Shown: piece by piece, positions 25,602 to 35,410 of the stretch
How positions within the stretch are numbered: the first letter of the stretch is position 1
Layout: each line of letters opens with the position of its first letter
Origin: Streptomyces sp. NRRL F-2580
GTDB lineage: Bacteria; Actinomycetota; Actinomycetes; Streptomycetales; Streptomycetaceae
DNA: 64,000 nt
NCBI RefSeq assembly: GCF_000720115.1
Contig: NZ_JOIR01000030.1
Span: 1-64,000 of the forward strand
Direction of reading: 5' to 3'
Made by a program: the position numbers and the translations under genes
The notes under the pieces: model-generated
Database searches by the model: none
What the model was told of the DNA's origin: nothing
Seen by the model: only the letters and a program-made list of their open reading frames with translations

Positions 25602-27870
25602 GCCGGCGCCTCCGGGCGTCTATGAGCGTCTCCTGTACGTGCCGCAGCGGCTGGCCTTCCGCGTCCGTGCTGTGCCGGGTCCACTCGCCGTCCGGGCCCA
25701 GGTGCCAGGAGGAGGTGGCGTCGGACATGCCGGTTTCGAGCATCCGGTCCAGTGCCGCGCGGTGGGCCGGGTCGGCGACCCTGACCAGTGCCTCGATACG
25801 GCGGTCGAGGTTGCGGTGCATCATGTCGGCGCTGCCGATCCACACCTCGGGCTCGCCGCCGTTGCCGAAGGCGAAGACCCGGGAGTGTTCCAGGAAGCGG
25901 CCGAGGATCGAACGGACCCTGATGTTCTCCGAGAGCCCGGGGACTCCGGGGCGCACGGCGCAGATGCCGCGCACCCAGATGTCGACGGGCACGCCCGCCT
26001 GGGCGGCCCGGTAGAGCGAGTCGATGAGGGCCTCGTCGACGATCGAGTTCATCTTCAGGCGCACGTAGGCGGGGCGGCCGGCCAGGTGGTGGGCGGCCTC
26101 CTTGTCGATCCGCGCGATCAGCCCGTCGCGCAGCGAGCGGGGCGCCACCATCAGCCGGCGGTAGGTCTCGCGGCGCGAGTAGCCGGACAGCCGGTTGAAG
26201 AGGTCGGAGAGGTCCGCGCCGACCTGCGGGTCGGCGGTGAGCAGGCCGAGGTCCTCGTAGAGCCGGGCCGTCTTGGGGTGGTAGTTGCCGGTGCCGACGT
26301 GCGAGTAGCGGCGCAGCTGGTCACCCTCCTGGCGGACGACGAGGGACAGCTTGCAGTGGGTCTTGAGGCCGACGAGCCCGTAGACGACGTGGCAGCCGGA
26401 CTCCTCCAGCTTGCGCGCCCACTTGATGTTGGCCCGCTCGTCGAAGCGGGCCTTGATCTCGACGAGTACGAGGACCTGCTTGCCGGAGTCGGCGGCGTCG
26501 GTCAGGGCGTCCACGATCGGGGAGTCGCCGGAGGTGCGGTACAGCGTCTGCTTGATCGCGAGGACGTCCGGGTCGGCGGCGGCCTGCTCCAGGAAGGCCT
26601 GCACCGAGGTGGAGAAGGAGTCGTACGGGTGGTGCAGCAGGACGTCCCGCTCGCGCAGGGCGGCGAAGATGTCGGGCGCGGACGCGGACTCGACCTCGGC
26701 GAGGTCCCGGTGGGTGCCGGCGACGAACTTCGGGTACTTCAGCTCGGGCCGGTCCAGGGAGGCGATGCCGAAGAGGGCGGTCAGGTCGAGGGGCCCGGGC
26801 AGCGGGTACACCTCGGAGGCGTTGACGTTCAGCTCCTGCACCAGGAGGTCCAGTACGCCGGGGTCGATGGACTCCTCGACCTCCAGGCGCACGGGCGGGC
26901 CGAAGCGGCGCCGCATGAGCTCCTTCTCCAGGGCCTGGAGGAGGTTCTCGGCGTCGTCCTCCTCCACCTCCAGGTCCTCGTTGCGGGTCACGCGGAACAT
27001 GTGGTGCGCGAGCACCTCCATGCCGGGGAACAGCTCCTCCAGGTGCGCGGCGATGACGTCCTCCAGCGGGACGTAGCGCTGCGGGGAGGCCTCCAGGAAG
27101 CGGGAGAGGAGCGGCGGGACCTTGACCCGGGCGAAGTGGCGGTGGCCGCTGACCGGGTTGCGCACGACGACGGCCAGGTTGAGGGAGAGGCCGGAGATGT
27201 ACGGGAACGGGTGCGCGGGGTCCACGGCCAGCGGGGTCAGCACCGGGAAGATCTGGTTCCGGAACAGCGTGAAGAGGCGGGCCTGCTCCTTCTCGGTGAG
27301 GTCGGGCCAGCGGATGAGGTGGATGCCCTCCTCGGCCAGGGCCGGGGAGATGTCCTGCTGGAAGCAGGCGGCGTGGCGGGCCATGAGCTCGCGCGAGCGC
27401 GTCCAGATGAGGTCCAGCACCTCGCGGGGCTGCAACCCGGAGGCGGACCGGGTGGCGACACCTGTCGCGATACGCCGTTTGAGGCCGGCCACGCGGACCA
27501 TGAAGAACTCGTCGAGGTTGCTCGCGAAGATCGCCAGGAAATTGGCGCGCTCCAGCAGGGGGGTGGTGGGATCCTCGGCGAGCTCCAGGACGCGCTCGTT
27601 GAAGGCCAGCCAGCTGCGCTCCCGGTCGAGGAAGCGCCCCGGGGGGAGCTCGTCGCCGTCCTTGTCGTCGTACGCGTCCAGGTCGGCGTCGATGTCGGGT
27701 TCGAGGTCGACGTGCGGGCGGTGCGCCGAGATGGAGCCTATGCGGGCGTGGGCGCCGGTGACGGCGTTGACCGGGCCGGCCACCGGGCCTGTCGCCTGGC
27801 CGGCGGGGGGCGTCTGGGACGGGTGCTGGGCGGGGACCTCGGTGGGGCCTGCGCTGGGCTTGTGGCTCAT
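25582..27870 (-). CDS. ppk: Polyphosphate kinase 1
   Basis: A 762-residue PPK1, which makes polyphosphate from ATP reversibly. After a variable N-terminus of about 60 residues comes [22 protein letters not shown] (N domain). The catalytic histidine lies in [26 protein letters not shown]. The C-terminal region includes [64 protein letters not shown] 27870 is used, with GGAAG 9 bases upstream; an in-frame extension to 28140 reads into repeat DNA. Candidate PHO repeats lie about 100 bases upstream. It is followed by the CHAD gene with a 20-base overlap. Confidence 0.96.
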   Translation of the reverse strand: MSHKPSAGPTEVPAQHPSQTPPAGQATGPVAGPVNAVTGAHARIGSISAHRPHVDLEPDIDADLDAYDDKDGDELPPGRFLDRERSWLAFNERVLELAEDPTTPLLERANFLAIFASNLDEFFMVRVAGLKRRIATGVATRSASGLQPREVLDLIWTRSRELMARHAACFQQDISPALAEEGIHLIRWPDLTEKEQARLFTLFRNQIFPVLTPLAVDPAHPFPYISGLSLNLAVVVRNPVSGHRHFARVKVPPLLSRFLEASPQRYVPLEDVIAAHLEELFPGMEVLAHHMFRVTRNEDLEVEEDDAENLLQALEKELMRRRFGPPVRLEVEESIDPGVLDLLVQELNVNASEVYPLPGPLDLTALFGIASLDRPELKYPKFVAGTHRDLAEVESASAPDIFAALRERDVLLHHPYDSFSTSVQAFLEQAAADPDVLAIKQTLYRTSGDSPIVDALTDAADSGKQVLVLVEIKARFDERANIKWARKLEESGCHVVYGLVGLKTHCKLSLVVRQEGDQLRRYSHVGTGNYHPKTARLYEDLGLLTADPQVGADLSDLFNRLSGYSRRETYRRLMVAPRSLRDGLIARIDKEAAHHLAGRPAYVRLKMNSIVDEALIDSLYRAAQAGVPVDIWVRGICAVRPGVPGLSENIRVRSILGRFLEHSRVFAFGNGGEPEVWIGSADMMHRNLDRRIEALVRVADPAHRAALDRMLETGMSDATSSWHLGPDGEWTRHSTDAEGQPLRHVQETLIDARRRRRGSAKP

Positions 27871-27962
27871 GACTCCATTCTTCCGCGCACGCGGGAGGAC
27901 GGGCGCGTCGGAAGTGTCGGCCGTCAGTCGGAGTCGGGGCTGCATGGGGGGAGAGTCGCAAG

Positions 27963-27984
27963 CGCGTCTGAATGCCCGGTTAAT
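27963..27984 (-). promoter_or_regulatory. Candidate PHO box upstream of ppk
   Basis: On the minus strand two 11-base units, ATTAACCGGGC and ATTCAGACGCG, sit head to tail about 95-115 bases before the ppk start. They match the PhoP pattern only partly (A instead of the first G). The spacing and position are right and ppk is a PhoP target in S. lividans as I recall, so this is a reasonable but unproven operator. Confidence 0.45.
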
Positions 27985-28130
27985 GGCGTGTGGCTTCCCG
28001 GCTCCGCCTGGCGCACGAGTCGCCTCCCGGCGGGGGTGGCGGAGGTGGCGGGGCCTGCGGCCTGGCGTGCCGGGTGTACCCCCGGGCCCCGCCGGGCGCT
28101 GCCCTGCCCGGACCCGCGCCTCGACGCCGG

Positions 28131-28340
28131 CGGGGCTCAAAGATCGGGGCTCCGCCCCGGACCCCGCGCCTCAAACGCCGGCGGGGCTGGGTTGTGCCTG
28201 CGGGGCTCAAGGATCGGGGCTCCGCCCCGGACCCCGCGCCTCAAACGCCGGCGGGGCTGGGTTGTGCCGGCGGGGCTCAAGGATCGGGGCTCCGCCCCGG
28301 ACCCCGCGCCTCAAACGCCGGCGGGGCTGGATCGTGCCGG
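28131..28340. repeat. Three 70-bp tandem repeats of the GC-rich intergenic family
   Basis: Three almost identical units with an exact 70-bp period (28131-28200, 28201-28270, 28271-28340). Each has GGGGCTCAARGATC, the self-complementary GGGGCTCCGCCCC, and the 'GCCTCAAACGCCGGCGGGGCTGG' core. A partial copy precedes them at about 28100-28130. The stretch 27985-28399 between ppk and mshD otherwise shows no gene. Confidence 0.95.
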
Positions 28341-28399
28341 CCGGCCCGGGTTGTGCCGGCCGGCCGGCCGGGCTGGCAGAGCGGGGCGGGGGCCGGGGG

Positions 28400-29326
28400 T
28401 CAGCTTTCCGTGCGGTACATGAGGTCGACCTCGTGGGTGGTGAAGCCGAGGCCCTCGTAGACGGCGAGGGCGGCCGGGTTGTCGGCGTCGACGTAGAGCA
28501 TGGCCGTCGGCAGGCCCTGGGCCGCCAGGTGGCGCAGGCCGATCGCGGTGAGGGCCTTGCCGAGGCCGCCGCCCTGGGCACCCGGGCGGACCCCGAGGAC
28601 GTAGACCTCGCCCAGCCGCTCCGCCGCGTGGACCTTCGTCCAGTGGAAGCCGACGAGCTCCCCGTCGCGCTCCGCGAGGAAGAAGCCCTTGGCGTCGAAC
28701 CACGGCTGCGCGATCCGGTCGTTCAGGTCCCGCTGGGTCAGCGAGCCCTGCTCGGGGTGGTGGGCGAAGGCGGCCGCGTTGGTGGCGAGCCAGGCTTCGT
28801 CGTCGGTGCCGGGCACGAAGGTCCGTACGATCACGCCGGGCGGGAGCGCCGCCTCCGGCAGCGGGTCGGTGTCGGTCAGCGGCCGGCGCAGCTGGCGCAG
28901 CTCGCGGAAGAGGGTCAGGCCGAGCACCTGCGCGAGGTGCCGGGCGGCCGACTTGCCGCCGTGGGCCCACACCCGCAGCCGCTTCCCGGAGGTGGCGAGC
29001 AGGGCCGTGCCCAGCGCCCGCCCGTGGCCGCGGCCGCGCAGGGCCGGGTGCACGACGAGCTCGGCGGCGGGGGCCTCCACCGGGTCGGTGTCCTCCAGTT
29101 GTCCGTATCCGGCGAGCCGGTCCCCCTCGGTGAGCAGGAAGTGCCGGATCCCCGCGCGCGGTCCGCCGCGCAGCTGGAGCCGTCCCTGCTCGGACACGGC
29201 GGTGGTGCCGTCCGTGCGCGCCGCGTCCTCGATCAGGTCGAGTACGGCGTCGGCCTGTTCCTCCGTCAGTTCGTCGAGGGTCTGAATCTGCCGTCCCGGC
29301 TCCAGGGCCGCTGCTGCCTCAGTCAT
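28400..29326 (-). CDS. mshD: Mycothiol synthase
   Basis: A 308-residue protein with two GNAT domains. The N-terminal one (about 1-140) has AAELVVHPALRGRGHGRALGTALL. The catalytic C-terminal one (about 150-308) has VYVLGVRPGAQGGGLGKALTAIGLRHLA and YVDADNPAALAVYEGLGFTTHEVDLMY. MshD acetylates desacetyl-mycothiol (Cys-GlcN-Ins) in the last step of mycothiol synthesis. The ASN of the second domain and the length fit the family. mshA, the first enzyme of the pathway, lies in the same window at 59470. Confidence 0.94.
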   Translation of the reverse strand: MTEAAAALEPGRQIQTLDELTEEQADAVLDLIEDAARTDGTTAVSEQGRLQLRGGPRAGIRHFLLTEGDRLAGYGQLEDTDPVEAPAAELVVHPALRGRGHGRALGTALLATSGKRLRVWAHGGKSAARHLAQVLGLTLFRELRQLRRPLTDTDPLPEAALPPGVIVRTFVPGTDDEAWLATNAAAFAHHPEQGSLTQRDLNDRIAQPWFDAKGFFLAERDGELVGFHWTKVHAAERLGEVYVLGVRPGAQGGGLGKALTAIGLRHLAAQGLPTAMLYVDADNPAALAVYEGLGFTTHEVDLMYRTES

Positions 29327-29496
29327 GGCACGAGCCTACGACCGCGGCGGGTGGCGGGCGGAGTGCGGGCGCGAGGTCCGTCCGTCTTCTGTGCGTAACC
29401 AACGCGATACCCGTTACCCCCTGGTAGAGCTACGCGCGTTGACCATAGGCTTCCCCGGACCTCCCAAGCAGTATCGCTGTCCACAAAGGGGACTAA

Positions 29497-31314
29497 ATGT
29501 CAGCGACGCCACAACGGCACCGCCGAAACCGCCGGTTGACCTTCGCCGCCCTCGCCGTCACGGCCGGGGCCGGGGCCATGGTCGCCGCCGCACTGCCGGC
29601 CGGAGCCGCGAGTGGTGGCGGTACGGCCAAGAGCCGGACCGTCGATGTGCAGATGCTGTCGTTCAACGACTTCCACGGCACCCTGGAGCCCCCGCAGGGC
29701 TCGTCCGGCACCGTGACCGAACGTCAGGCCGACGGCACCACCAAGGCCATACCCGCGGGCGGGGTCGAGTACCTCGCGACCAGCCTGCGCGAGGCCCGCA
29801 AGGGCCACGAGTACTCCGTCACCGCGGCGGCCGGTGACATGATCGGCGGCAGCCCGATGCTGTCCGGTCTCTTCCACGACGAGCCGTCCATCGAGGCGCT
29901 CAACAAGCTCGACCTGGACGTCACCAGTGTCGGCAACCACGAGTTCGACGAGGGCAAGACCGAGCTGCGGCGCATGGCGTACGGCGGCTGCCACCCGGTC
30001 GACGGCTGCTACGAGTTCGGCAAGGAGTTCACGGGCTCCCGGTTCCAGTACCTCGCCGCGAACGTCACCGACGAGAAGACCAAGCGTCCGCTGATGTCGC
30101 CCACCTTCGTGTGGAAGAAGGGCGACGTGAAGATCGGTTTCATCGGCGTCACCCTGGAGGGCACTCCGGACGTCGTGACCGCCGAGGGCGTCAAGGGCCT
30201 GAAGTTCGGCGACGAGATCGAGACGATCAACAAGTACGCCGCCGAGCTGAACAAGCAGGGCGTGAAGTCGATCGTCGCGCTCATCCACGAGGGCGGTCTG
30301 CCCGCGAACGGCGCCTACAACTACGACTGCAACGTCCCCGGCGCCGGCGCCGGCATCTCGGGCGCGATCGTGGACATCGCCAAGAACGTGGACTCCAAGG
30401 TCGACGCGCTGGTGACCGGCCACACGCACCAGGCCTACGCCTGCAACATCCCGGACCCGGCGGGCAACCCGCGCACGGTGACCTCGGCCGCCTCCATCGG
30501 CCGCCTGTTCACGGACACCACCCTCACCTACGACCGGCAGACCAAGGACATCGTCCGTACGCCGGTCGCCTCGCCCAAGCCGGTGAACAAGGTCGTCACC
30601 CGGGACCAGCCCAAGGCCCCGGACATGACCGAGCTGATCGACCGCTGGAAGACCCTCGCGGCCCCGATCGCCAACCGCCCGCAGGGCTTCATCGCGGCCG
30701 ACATCCCGGGCCGCGGTTCCGAGGCGCCCGAGAAGCCGCTCGGTGACCTGATCGCCGACGCGCAGCTGGAGGCGCTGGCCCCGGCGGACAAGGGCGGCGC
30801 GCAGCTGGCGATCATGAACCCGGGCGGTATCCGCTCGGACCTCGCCTACAAGGCCTCGGGTGACGAGGGCGACGGCGTGGTGACGTACGGCGAGTCCTTC
30901 ACGGTCCAGCCGTTCACCAACATGATGAACATCGTGGACCTGACCGGTGCTCAGCTGATCACCGCGCTGCAGCAGCAGGTCAGCGGCCCGGTCAACGGTG
31001 CGAACCCGAAGGTCCTGCAGGTGTCGAAGGGCTTCACGTACACCCTCGACATGACGAAGACGGGCGTGGACCGCATCGTCGTGGACTCCGTGAAGCTGAA
31101 CGGCGCGGCGATCGACCCGGCCAAGACCTACCGGGTCGCGATGAACGAGTTCCTCGCGGGCGGCGGTGACGGCTTCACCGTCCTGAAGGAGCACAAGAAC
31201 AAGCTGGTGGGCGCGTCCGATCTGGACTGCTTCAACGCCTACCTGACGAAGAACTCCTCGGCGACCAGCCCGATCGCCGTGCCGGCGGCGGACCGGATCA
31301 CCGTGATCAAGTAA
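29497..31314 (+). CDS. Secreted 5'-nucleotidase / metallophosphatase
   Basis: A 605-residue exported enzyme. The signal peptide covers about 1-42 (RRLTFAALAVTAGAGAMVAAALPAGAA). The metallophosphatase domain has dimetal motifs MLSFNDFHG, AGDMIGGS, SVGNHEFDEG, ALIHEGG and VTGHTHQAYAC. The C-terminal 5'-nucleotidase domain includes PGGIRSDL and FTVQPFTNMMNIVDLTGAQL. It would release phosphate from extracellular nucleotides. By memory the S. coelicolor orthologue (SCO4152) is in the Pho regulon; I do not see a clear PHO box just upstream here. A strong terminator follows. Confidence 0.94.
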   Translation: MSATPQRHRRNRRLTFAALAVTAGAGAMVAAALPAGAASGGGTAKSRTVDVQMLSFNDFHGTLEPPQGSSGTVTERQADGTTKAIPAGGVEYLATSLREARKGHEYSVTAAAGDMIGGSPMLSGLFHDEPSIEALNKLDLDVTSVGNHEFDEGKTELRRMAYGGCHPVDGCYEFGKEFTGSRFQYLAANVTDEKTKRPLMSPTFVWKKGDVKIGFIGVTLEGTPDVVTAEGVKGLKFGDEIETINKYAAELNKQGVKSIVALIHEGGLPANGAYNYDCNVPGAGAGISGAIVDIAKNVDSKVDALVTGHTHQAYACNIPDPAGNPRTVTSAASIGRLFTDTTLTYDRQTKDIVRTPVASPKPVNKVVTRDQPKAPDMTELIDRWKTLAAPIANRPQGFIAADIPGRGSEAPEKPLGDLIADAQLEALAPADKGGAQLAIMNPGGIRSDLAYKASGDEGDGVVTYGESFTVQPFTNMMNIVDLTGAQLITALQQQVSGPVNGANPKVLQVSKGFTYTLDMTKTGVDRIVVDSVKLNGAAIDPAKTYRVAMNEFLAGGGDGFTVLKEHKNKLVGASDLDCFNAYLTKNSSATSPIAVPAADRITVIK

Positions 31315-31330
31315 CACCGCGTGCGGTGCC

Positions 31331-31373
31331 CCGAAGGGGCGGCGGGCCATCGGCCCGCCGCCCCTTCGGCTTT
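31331..31373. terminator. Bidirectional terminator after the 5'-nucleotidase gene
   Basis: A perfect 18-bp stem (31331-31348 against 31352-31369) with a 3-base loop ATC and CTTT after it. It lies 16 bases downstream of the nucleotidase stop and 16 bases from the end of the convergent hydrolase gene. Confidence 0.93.
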
Positions 31374-31389
31374 CCCCGCTCGGGCATGG

Positions 31390-32172
31390 TCAGAGGGTCG
31401 CCAGGAACGTGCCGACGGCCGCGTGGAACCCCTCCGGGTCGGTGAACGGCACGAAGTGGTCGCCGTCGAGGGGTGCGTACGAGGTCTTGGGGCGCCGGGC
31501 GACCATCGCGTCGGCCGCGGCCTGCGTGAGCGCCTGGCTGCGGGTGCCGTGGACCAGCAGGGCCGGGCAGGTGCTCGCGAGCCAGGTGTCCCAGTGGTCG
31601 CCGTCGCACGCCCGGATGGAGTCGAGCATGTCCTGCGGGTGGTAGGCCAGGCGCCAGCCGCTGCCGTCCCGGAGGGGGCGCAGTCCGTCGGCGACGAAGG
31701 GGGCGGCCGGTCCGGCGGCGGCGAGGAGGTCCTCGCGGGTGGGGGCGGTGTAGGGGAGGCCGTCGAGGAAGTCGAACCAGTTCGGCCCCGTGGGGATGCG
31801 GATCTCCACGGCGGCGTCCACGCCGATGAGCGCGGAGATCCGGTCGGGGTGGGCGGCGGCCAGGTGGTAGGCGTTGAGCCCGCCGAGGGAGTAGCCGAGG
31901 AGCGTGACGGGGGCGTCGAGGCCCAGGTGGTCCAGGAGGGCGACGGCGTCGGAGACGTAGCCCTCACGGTGGTAGTCGGGCGCCCGGCCCGAGTCGCCGT
32001 GGCCGCGCTGGTCGGGGGCGATGACCCGCCATCCGTCGCCGAGGGCGGCGGCCAGACCGGTGAAGGCGAGGGCTTCGGACATGCCGCCGTGCAGGGCGAG
32101 GAGCGGGCGGCCGGGGCCGCCGAAGTCCAGGTAGGAGAGGGTCCGGTCGTCGATCTTCAGCTCGTGGCGCAT
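31390..32172 (-). CDS. Alpha/beta hydrolase
   Basis: A 260-residue alpha/beta-fold hydrolase. The oxyanion segment LLALHGGMSEAL is near residue 25, followed by VIAPDQRGHGDS, the nucleophile elbow GYSLGGLNAY, an acid in LLVHGTRS and the histidine in LDGDHFVPF. The substrate is unknown. ATG 32172 has GGAAGG 8 bases upstream. It is divergent from a TetR gene with a 42-bp inverted repeat between them and is probably the regulator's target. Confidence 0.92.
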   Translation of the reverse strand: MRHELKIDDRTLSYLDFGGPGRPLLALHGGMSEALAFTGLAAALGDGWRVIAPDQRGHGDSGRAPDYHREGYVSDAVALLDHLGLDAPVTLLGYSLGGLNAYHLAAAHPDRISALIGVDAAVEIRIPTGPNWFDFLDGLPYTAPTREDLLAAAGPAAPFVADGLRPLRDGSGWRLAYHPQDMLDSIRACDGDHWDTWLASTCPALLVHGTRSQALTQAAADAMVARRPKTSYAPLDGDHFVPFTDPEGFHAAVGTFLATL

Positions 32173-32227
32173 GGCTCGTGCCTTCCGTGGGCCCGTGGAT
32201 CTTCCGATGGCTCCACCCTGCCAGGAG

Positions 32228-32269
32228 TTGGGCAGGTGCGCAATACGACTGTGTAGCGCATCTGCCCAA
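32228..32269. promoter_or_regulatory. Operator between hydrolase and TetR genes
   Basis: Two 14-bp arms, TTGGGCAGGTGCGC (32228-32241) and GCGCATCTGCCCAA (32256-32269), are inverted repeats with one mismatch and a 14-bp centre. The right arm overlaps the -35 region of the leaderless tetR promoter (TACGAT at 32283-32288). This is a strong candidate TetR-family operator controlling both genes. Confidence 0.87.
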
Positions 32270-32295
32270 AACGGTGCGCGGATACGATCCCAGGC

Positions 32296-32865
32296 ATGGG
32301 AAATCGCGAGGACCTGCTGGCCGGAGCGCGCCGCTGCCTGGAGGAGAAGGGGTACCTGCGCACGACCGTGCGCGACATCGCCTCGGCGGCGCAGGTGAGC
32401 ATGGCCGCGATCGGCTACCACTTCGGATCCCGGGAGGCGCTGCTCAACCAGGCGCTCTTCGCCGCCATGGACGAATGGGCGGCGGGGTCGGGCCGGCTGG
32501 CCGGACAGGGCGACACCGCCGCCGAGCGGTACGCCGACACCTGGGACCGCAAGATCCAGGACTTCGCCGAGATGCGCTGGCTCTGGACGGCCAACGTCGA
32601 GGCCTTCGTGCACGCGCAGTCCTCGCCCGAGCTGCTCGCGATCCTGGCCGAGGAGCAGCGCAAGTCCCGGCCCATGGTGGCCGCCCAGCTGCGCGGGGTG
32701 CCCCAGGACGAGGTCGCCGAGGGGGACGTACGGGCCCTCGGGTCGGTGCACCTCGCGCTGCTGACCGGGGTGATGGTCCAGTGTCTGACCGATCCGGAGG
32801 GCGCGCCGAACGGCCGGGAGATCGTCCAGGGGCTGCGCACGATGGTGGAGCTGCTCGAACGCTGA
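32296..32865 (+). CDS. TetR-family transcriptional regulator
   Basis: A 189-residue regulator. The N-terminal helix-turn-helix (about 1-50) reads LLAGARRCLEEKGYLRTTVRDIASAAQVSMAAIGYHFGSREALLNQAL. The remaining all-alpha ligand domain is variable. TACGAT lies 7 bases before the ATG, so the mRNA is probably leaderless. It is divergent from the alpha/beta hydrolase with an operator between them, which suggests it represses the hydrolase and itself until a ligand binds. Confidence 0.93.
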   Translation: MGNREDLLAGARRCLEEKGYLRTTVRDIASAAQVSMAAIGYHFGSREALLNQALFAAMDEWAAGSGRLAGQGDTAAERYADTWDRKIQDFAEMRWLWTANVEAFVHAQSSPELLAILAEEQRKSRPMVAAQLRGVPQDEVAEGDVRALGSVHLALLTGVMVQCLTDPEGAPNGREIVQGLRTMVELLER

Positions 32866-32866
32866 G

Positions 32867-33003
32867 GCCGGGGCCGGGGCCGGGGCCGGGGCCGGGACCG
32901 AGCCGGGGCCGGGACCGAGAGGGGGGTCGGGGCCGGGACCGGGACGGGGGCCGGGGTCGGGGCCCGGGCCAGGGGTGCAGGCCGGGTCGGGGTCGGGTCC
33001 GGT
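32867..33003. repeat. GGGGCC-type low-complexity tract
   Basis: About 135 bases made of imperfect 6-base GGGGCC/GGGACC/GGGTCG units between the TetR and PI-PLC genes. No coding signal. Such tracts vary in length by slippage. Confidence 0.85.
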
Positions 33004-33091
33004 CCGGAGACCGACCCTTACCGACGGGTACCTATTTTGAGGTGTCCACGCCATACTCCGATGCCATCACCGGGTCGGCGAAGGGGCGGGC

Positions 33092-33997
33092 ATGGGCGTG
33101 GACATCGGCATGGGCAGCGGCGCGGGCGTGGGCAGACGGGCGTTCCTGGCCGGAGCGCTGGCCGCCGGCGCGGCGCTGGGGCTGGGCGCCGCGGGGACCG
33201 CCCCGGCCTCGGCCGCGGCCCTCGGCACCCAGGACTGGATGGCCGGACTCGGGGACTCCACCGCCCTCCAGCGGATGACCATCCCCGGCACCCACGACTC
33301 CGGCGCCACCAAGGGCGGCCTCTACGTCGCCTGCCAGAACACCTCGATCGCCCAGCAGCTCGACTCCGGCATCCGCTTCCTCGACGTCCGCTGCCGGGTC
33401 ACGGGCGGGTCCTTCGCGATCCACCACGCGGCCTTCTTCCAGGACCTCATGTTCGGGGACGTCCTCGTGGCCTGCGGGAACTTCCTCGCGGCGCACCCCT
33501 CCGAGACCGTCCTGATGCGCCTGAAGCAGGAGTACTCCACCGACAGCGACGCCACCTTCCGCGCCGTCTTCGACGACTACCTGAACAACCGCGGCTGGCG
33601 CCCGCTGTTCCGCATCGCCGACACCCTGCCCACCCTCGGCCAGGCCCGCGGGAAGGTCGTGCTCCTCGCCGACAACGGCGGTCTGCCCGGCCTGCGCTAC
33701 GGCGACGGCAACGTCTTCGACATCCAGGACGACTACAACACCGAGCCCTTCGCCAAGCGGGGCCGCATCGAGAACCACCTCCGCAAGGCCGTCCAGCAGC
33801 CCGGCAAGCTCTTCGTGAACTACGTCAGCACCGCCGCCTACATGCCGCCGCGCTGGAACTCGGACCGCCTCAACCCGCAGGTGCACGCGTTCGTCGACGG
33901 CGGTGAACTCGCCGGCCGGACCGGGCTCGGCATCGTCCCGATGGACTTCCCGAACACCCGCTCCGGCCTGGTCGCCTCACTGATCCGGCACAACTGA
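33092..33997 (+). CDS. Secreted PI-PLC-like phosphodiesterase
   Basis: A 301-residue exported protein. The N-terminus has GRRAFLAG and a long Ala/Gly-rich hydrophobic stretch ending PASAAA, which may be a Tat signal although the consensus is imperfect. The PI-PLC X-domain follows: H68 in TIPGTHDSG, LDVRCRV, and second catalytic His in FAIHHAAFFQ (H111/H112). It would cleave phosphatidylinositol or similar phosphodiesters; no calcium motif is evident. Its last 21 bases overlap the end of the convergent sensor-kinase gene. Confidence 0.9.
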   Translation: MGVDIGMGSGAGVGRRAFLAGALAAGAALGLGAAGTAPASAAALGTQDWMAGLGDSTALQRMTIPGTHDSGATKGGLYVACQNTSIAQQLDSGIRFLDVRCRVTGGSFAIHHAAFFQDLMFGDVLVACGNFLAAHPSETVLMRLKQEYSTDSDATFRAVFDDYLNNRGWRPLFRIADTLPTLGQARGKVVLLADNGGLPGLRYGDGNVFDIQDDYNTEPFAKRGRIENHLRKAVQQPGKLFVNYVSTAAYMPPRWNSDRLNPQVHAFVDGGELAGRTGLGIVPMDFPNTRSGLVASLIRHN

Positions 33998-35410
33998 CGG
34001 CTCGGAGGGCGGCGGGGTCGGCGCCCCCGGGATGCGGAGCACCGCCTCCGTGCCCGGGCCGCCGTCGGCCGCCGCCCGCAGCTCGGCGCTGCCGCCCGCG
34101 CGTGCCGCCGTACGGGCCACGATCGACAGGCCCAGCCCGCTGCCGGGCAGGGCGCGGGCCGACGGGGACCGCCAGAACCGCTCGAAGACGTGCGGCAGGT
34201 CCTCGGCCGGGATGCCCGGACCGTGGTCCCGTACGGTCAGCTCGCCGGCCCGCAGCGTCACCTCGACCGCGCCGCCCGGCGGGCTGAACTTCACCGCGTT
34301 GTCGAGGACGTTGACCACCGCCCGCTCCAGTGCGGCCGCCTCGCCCCGTACGTACCAGGGCGCCAGGTCCGAATCGAAGCGGAGCTCCGGACCGCGCAGC
34401 CGGGCCCGGGACAGCGCGGCCCCGGTGATCTCGTGCAGGGCGACCACCTGGAGCGGGCCGGGAGAGGCCGCGTCCGGCCGGGACAGCTCCTGGAGGTCGC
34501 CGATCAGCGAGGCCAGCTCCGTCATCTGTGCTTTGACCGAGGCCAGCAGCTCCCGCCGGTCGTCGGGCGGGATGGCCCGGCCGGTCTCCTCACTGCGCGC
34601 GAGCAGCTCGATGTTGGTGCGCAGCGAGGTCAGCGGGGTGCGCAGCTCGTGCCCGGCGTCGGCGATCAGCTGGGCCTGCCGGTCCTGGGAGGAGGCGAGG
34701 GCCGCCGTCATCGAGTTGAAGGACCGCGACAGGCGGGCGATCTCGTCGTCGCCCTCGTCGGGGATCCGTACGGTGAGGTCCTCGGTGCGGGCGATGTGCT
34801 CGACGGCGTCGGTCAGTTCGTCGACGGGCCGCAGTCCCGTACGGGCCACCCACAGGCCGGCCGCGCCGGCACCGACGACCCCGACGCCGCAGACCAGGAG
34901 CAGCACCCAGGCCAGGGTGTACAGGGGCTTGTCGATGTCGGCGAGCGGCTTGGCGACGGACAGCGCGGCGGCCCGGCCGTCTAGGAGGGCGGGCTGGGTG
35001 TAGACGCGGACGGCCACCCCGTCGGAGGTGGTCGCGTCGTAGAGGACGGCCCCGCGCCGCCGCTGGGCGACTTCGAGGTCGGGGGTACTGACCGGGAGGG
35101 TGCCCTTGCCGTCGACCCAGCAGTGGCCGCCGTCCGGCAGCACGATCTGCACCTGGGCGCTGAGGTTGTTCGCGGGCCGCTCCGGCAGGGCGTTGCCGGA
35201 GACGCAGTTGAGCGCCCGGAACACCTGGTTGGCCTGCGCCTCCGCGTTGGTGGCGCGCAGCGAGCTGTCCAGCTGGTCGCGCAGCTGGGCCCGCACCATC
35301 ACCCACGACACCGCGGCCACCGCGGCGACGGCCAGGGCCACCGCCACCGTGACGAGCAGGGCCAGCCGGGAGCGCAGCGGGAGCGCGCGGAACCTGGCGG
35401 TCGGACTCAC
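33977..35410 (-). CDS. cssS: Sensor histidine kinase, CssS-like
   Basis: A 477-residue membrane kinase. Helix 1 is at about 18-38, followed by an exported sensor region of about 130 residues with two Cys, and helix 2 ([22 protein letters not shown]). A HAMP domain follows, then HisKA with the phospho-accepting His in [20 protein letters not shown]. The HATPase has [26 protein letters not shown] and GSGLGLSI. Its GTG start overlaps the regulator's stop (GTGA). From memory this pair corresponds to SCO4155/SCO4156, described in S. lividans as CssRS, which senses secretion stress and induces HtrA proteases; the adjacent protease fits. Confidence 0.88.
   Translation of the reverse strand: MSPTARFRALPLRSRLALLVTVAVALAVAAVAAVSWVMVRAQLRDQLDSSLRATNAEAQANQVFRALNCVSGNALPERPANNLSAQVQIVLPDGGHCWVDGKGTLPVSTPDLEVAQRRRGAVLYDATTSDGVAVRVYTQPALLDGRAAALSVAKPLADIDKPLYTLAWVLLLVCGVGVVGAGAAGLWVARTGLRPVDELTDAVEHIARTEDLTVRIPDEGDDEIARLSRSFNSMTAALASSQDRQAQLIADAGHELRTPLTSLRTNIELLARSEETGRAIPPDDRRELLASVKAQMTELASLIGDLQELSRPDAASPGPLQVVALHEITGAALSRARLRGPELRFDSDLAPWYVRGEAAALERAVVNVLDNAVKFSPPGGAVEVTLRAGELTVRDHGPGIPAEDLPHVFERFWRSPSARALPGSGLGLSIVARTAARAGGSAELRAAADGGPGTEAVLRIPGAPTPPPSEPSVVPDQ

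Noticed and set aside
28131..28340. CRISPR-like array
   Set aside because: The 70-bp units are direct full-length repeats without unique spacers, and no cas genes are present.
25639..28422. A 927-codon plus-strand frame opposite ppk
   Set aside because: Antisense shadow of ppk extended through the intergenic repeat array.
29327..29496. PHO box before the 5'-nucleotidase gene
   Set aside because: Only a single GTTACCCC-like half-site is visible; no 11-base direct repeat could be found.
32867..33003. Coding sequence in the GGGGCC tract
   Set aside because: All frames are Gly/Pro/Arg low-complexity and have no start with a ribosome-binding site.
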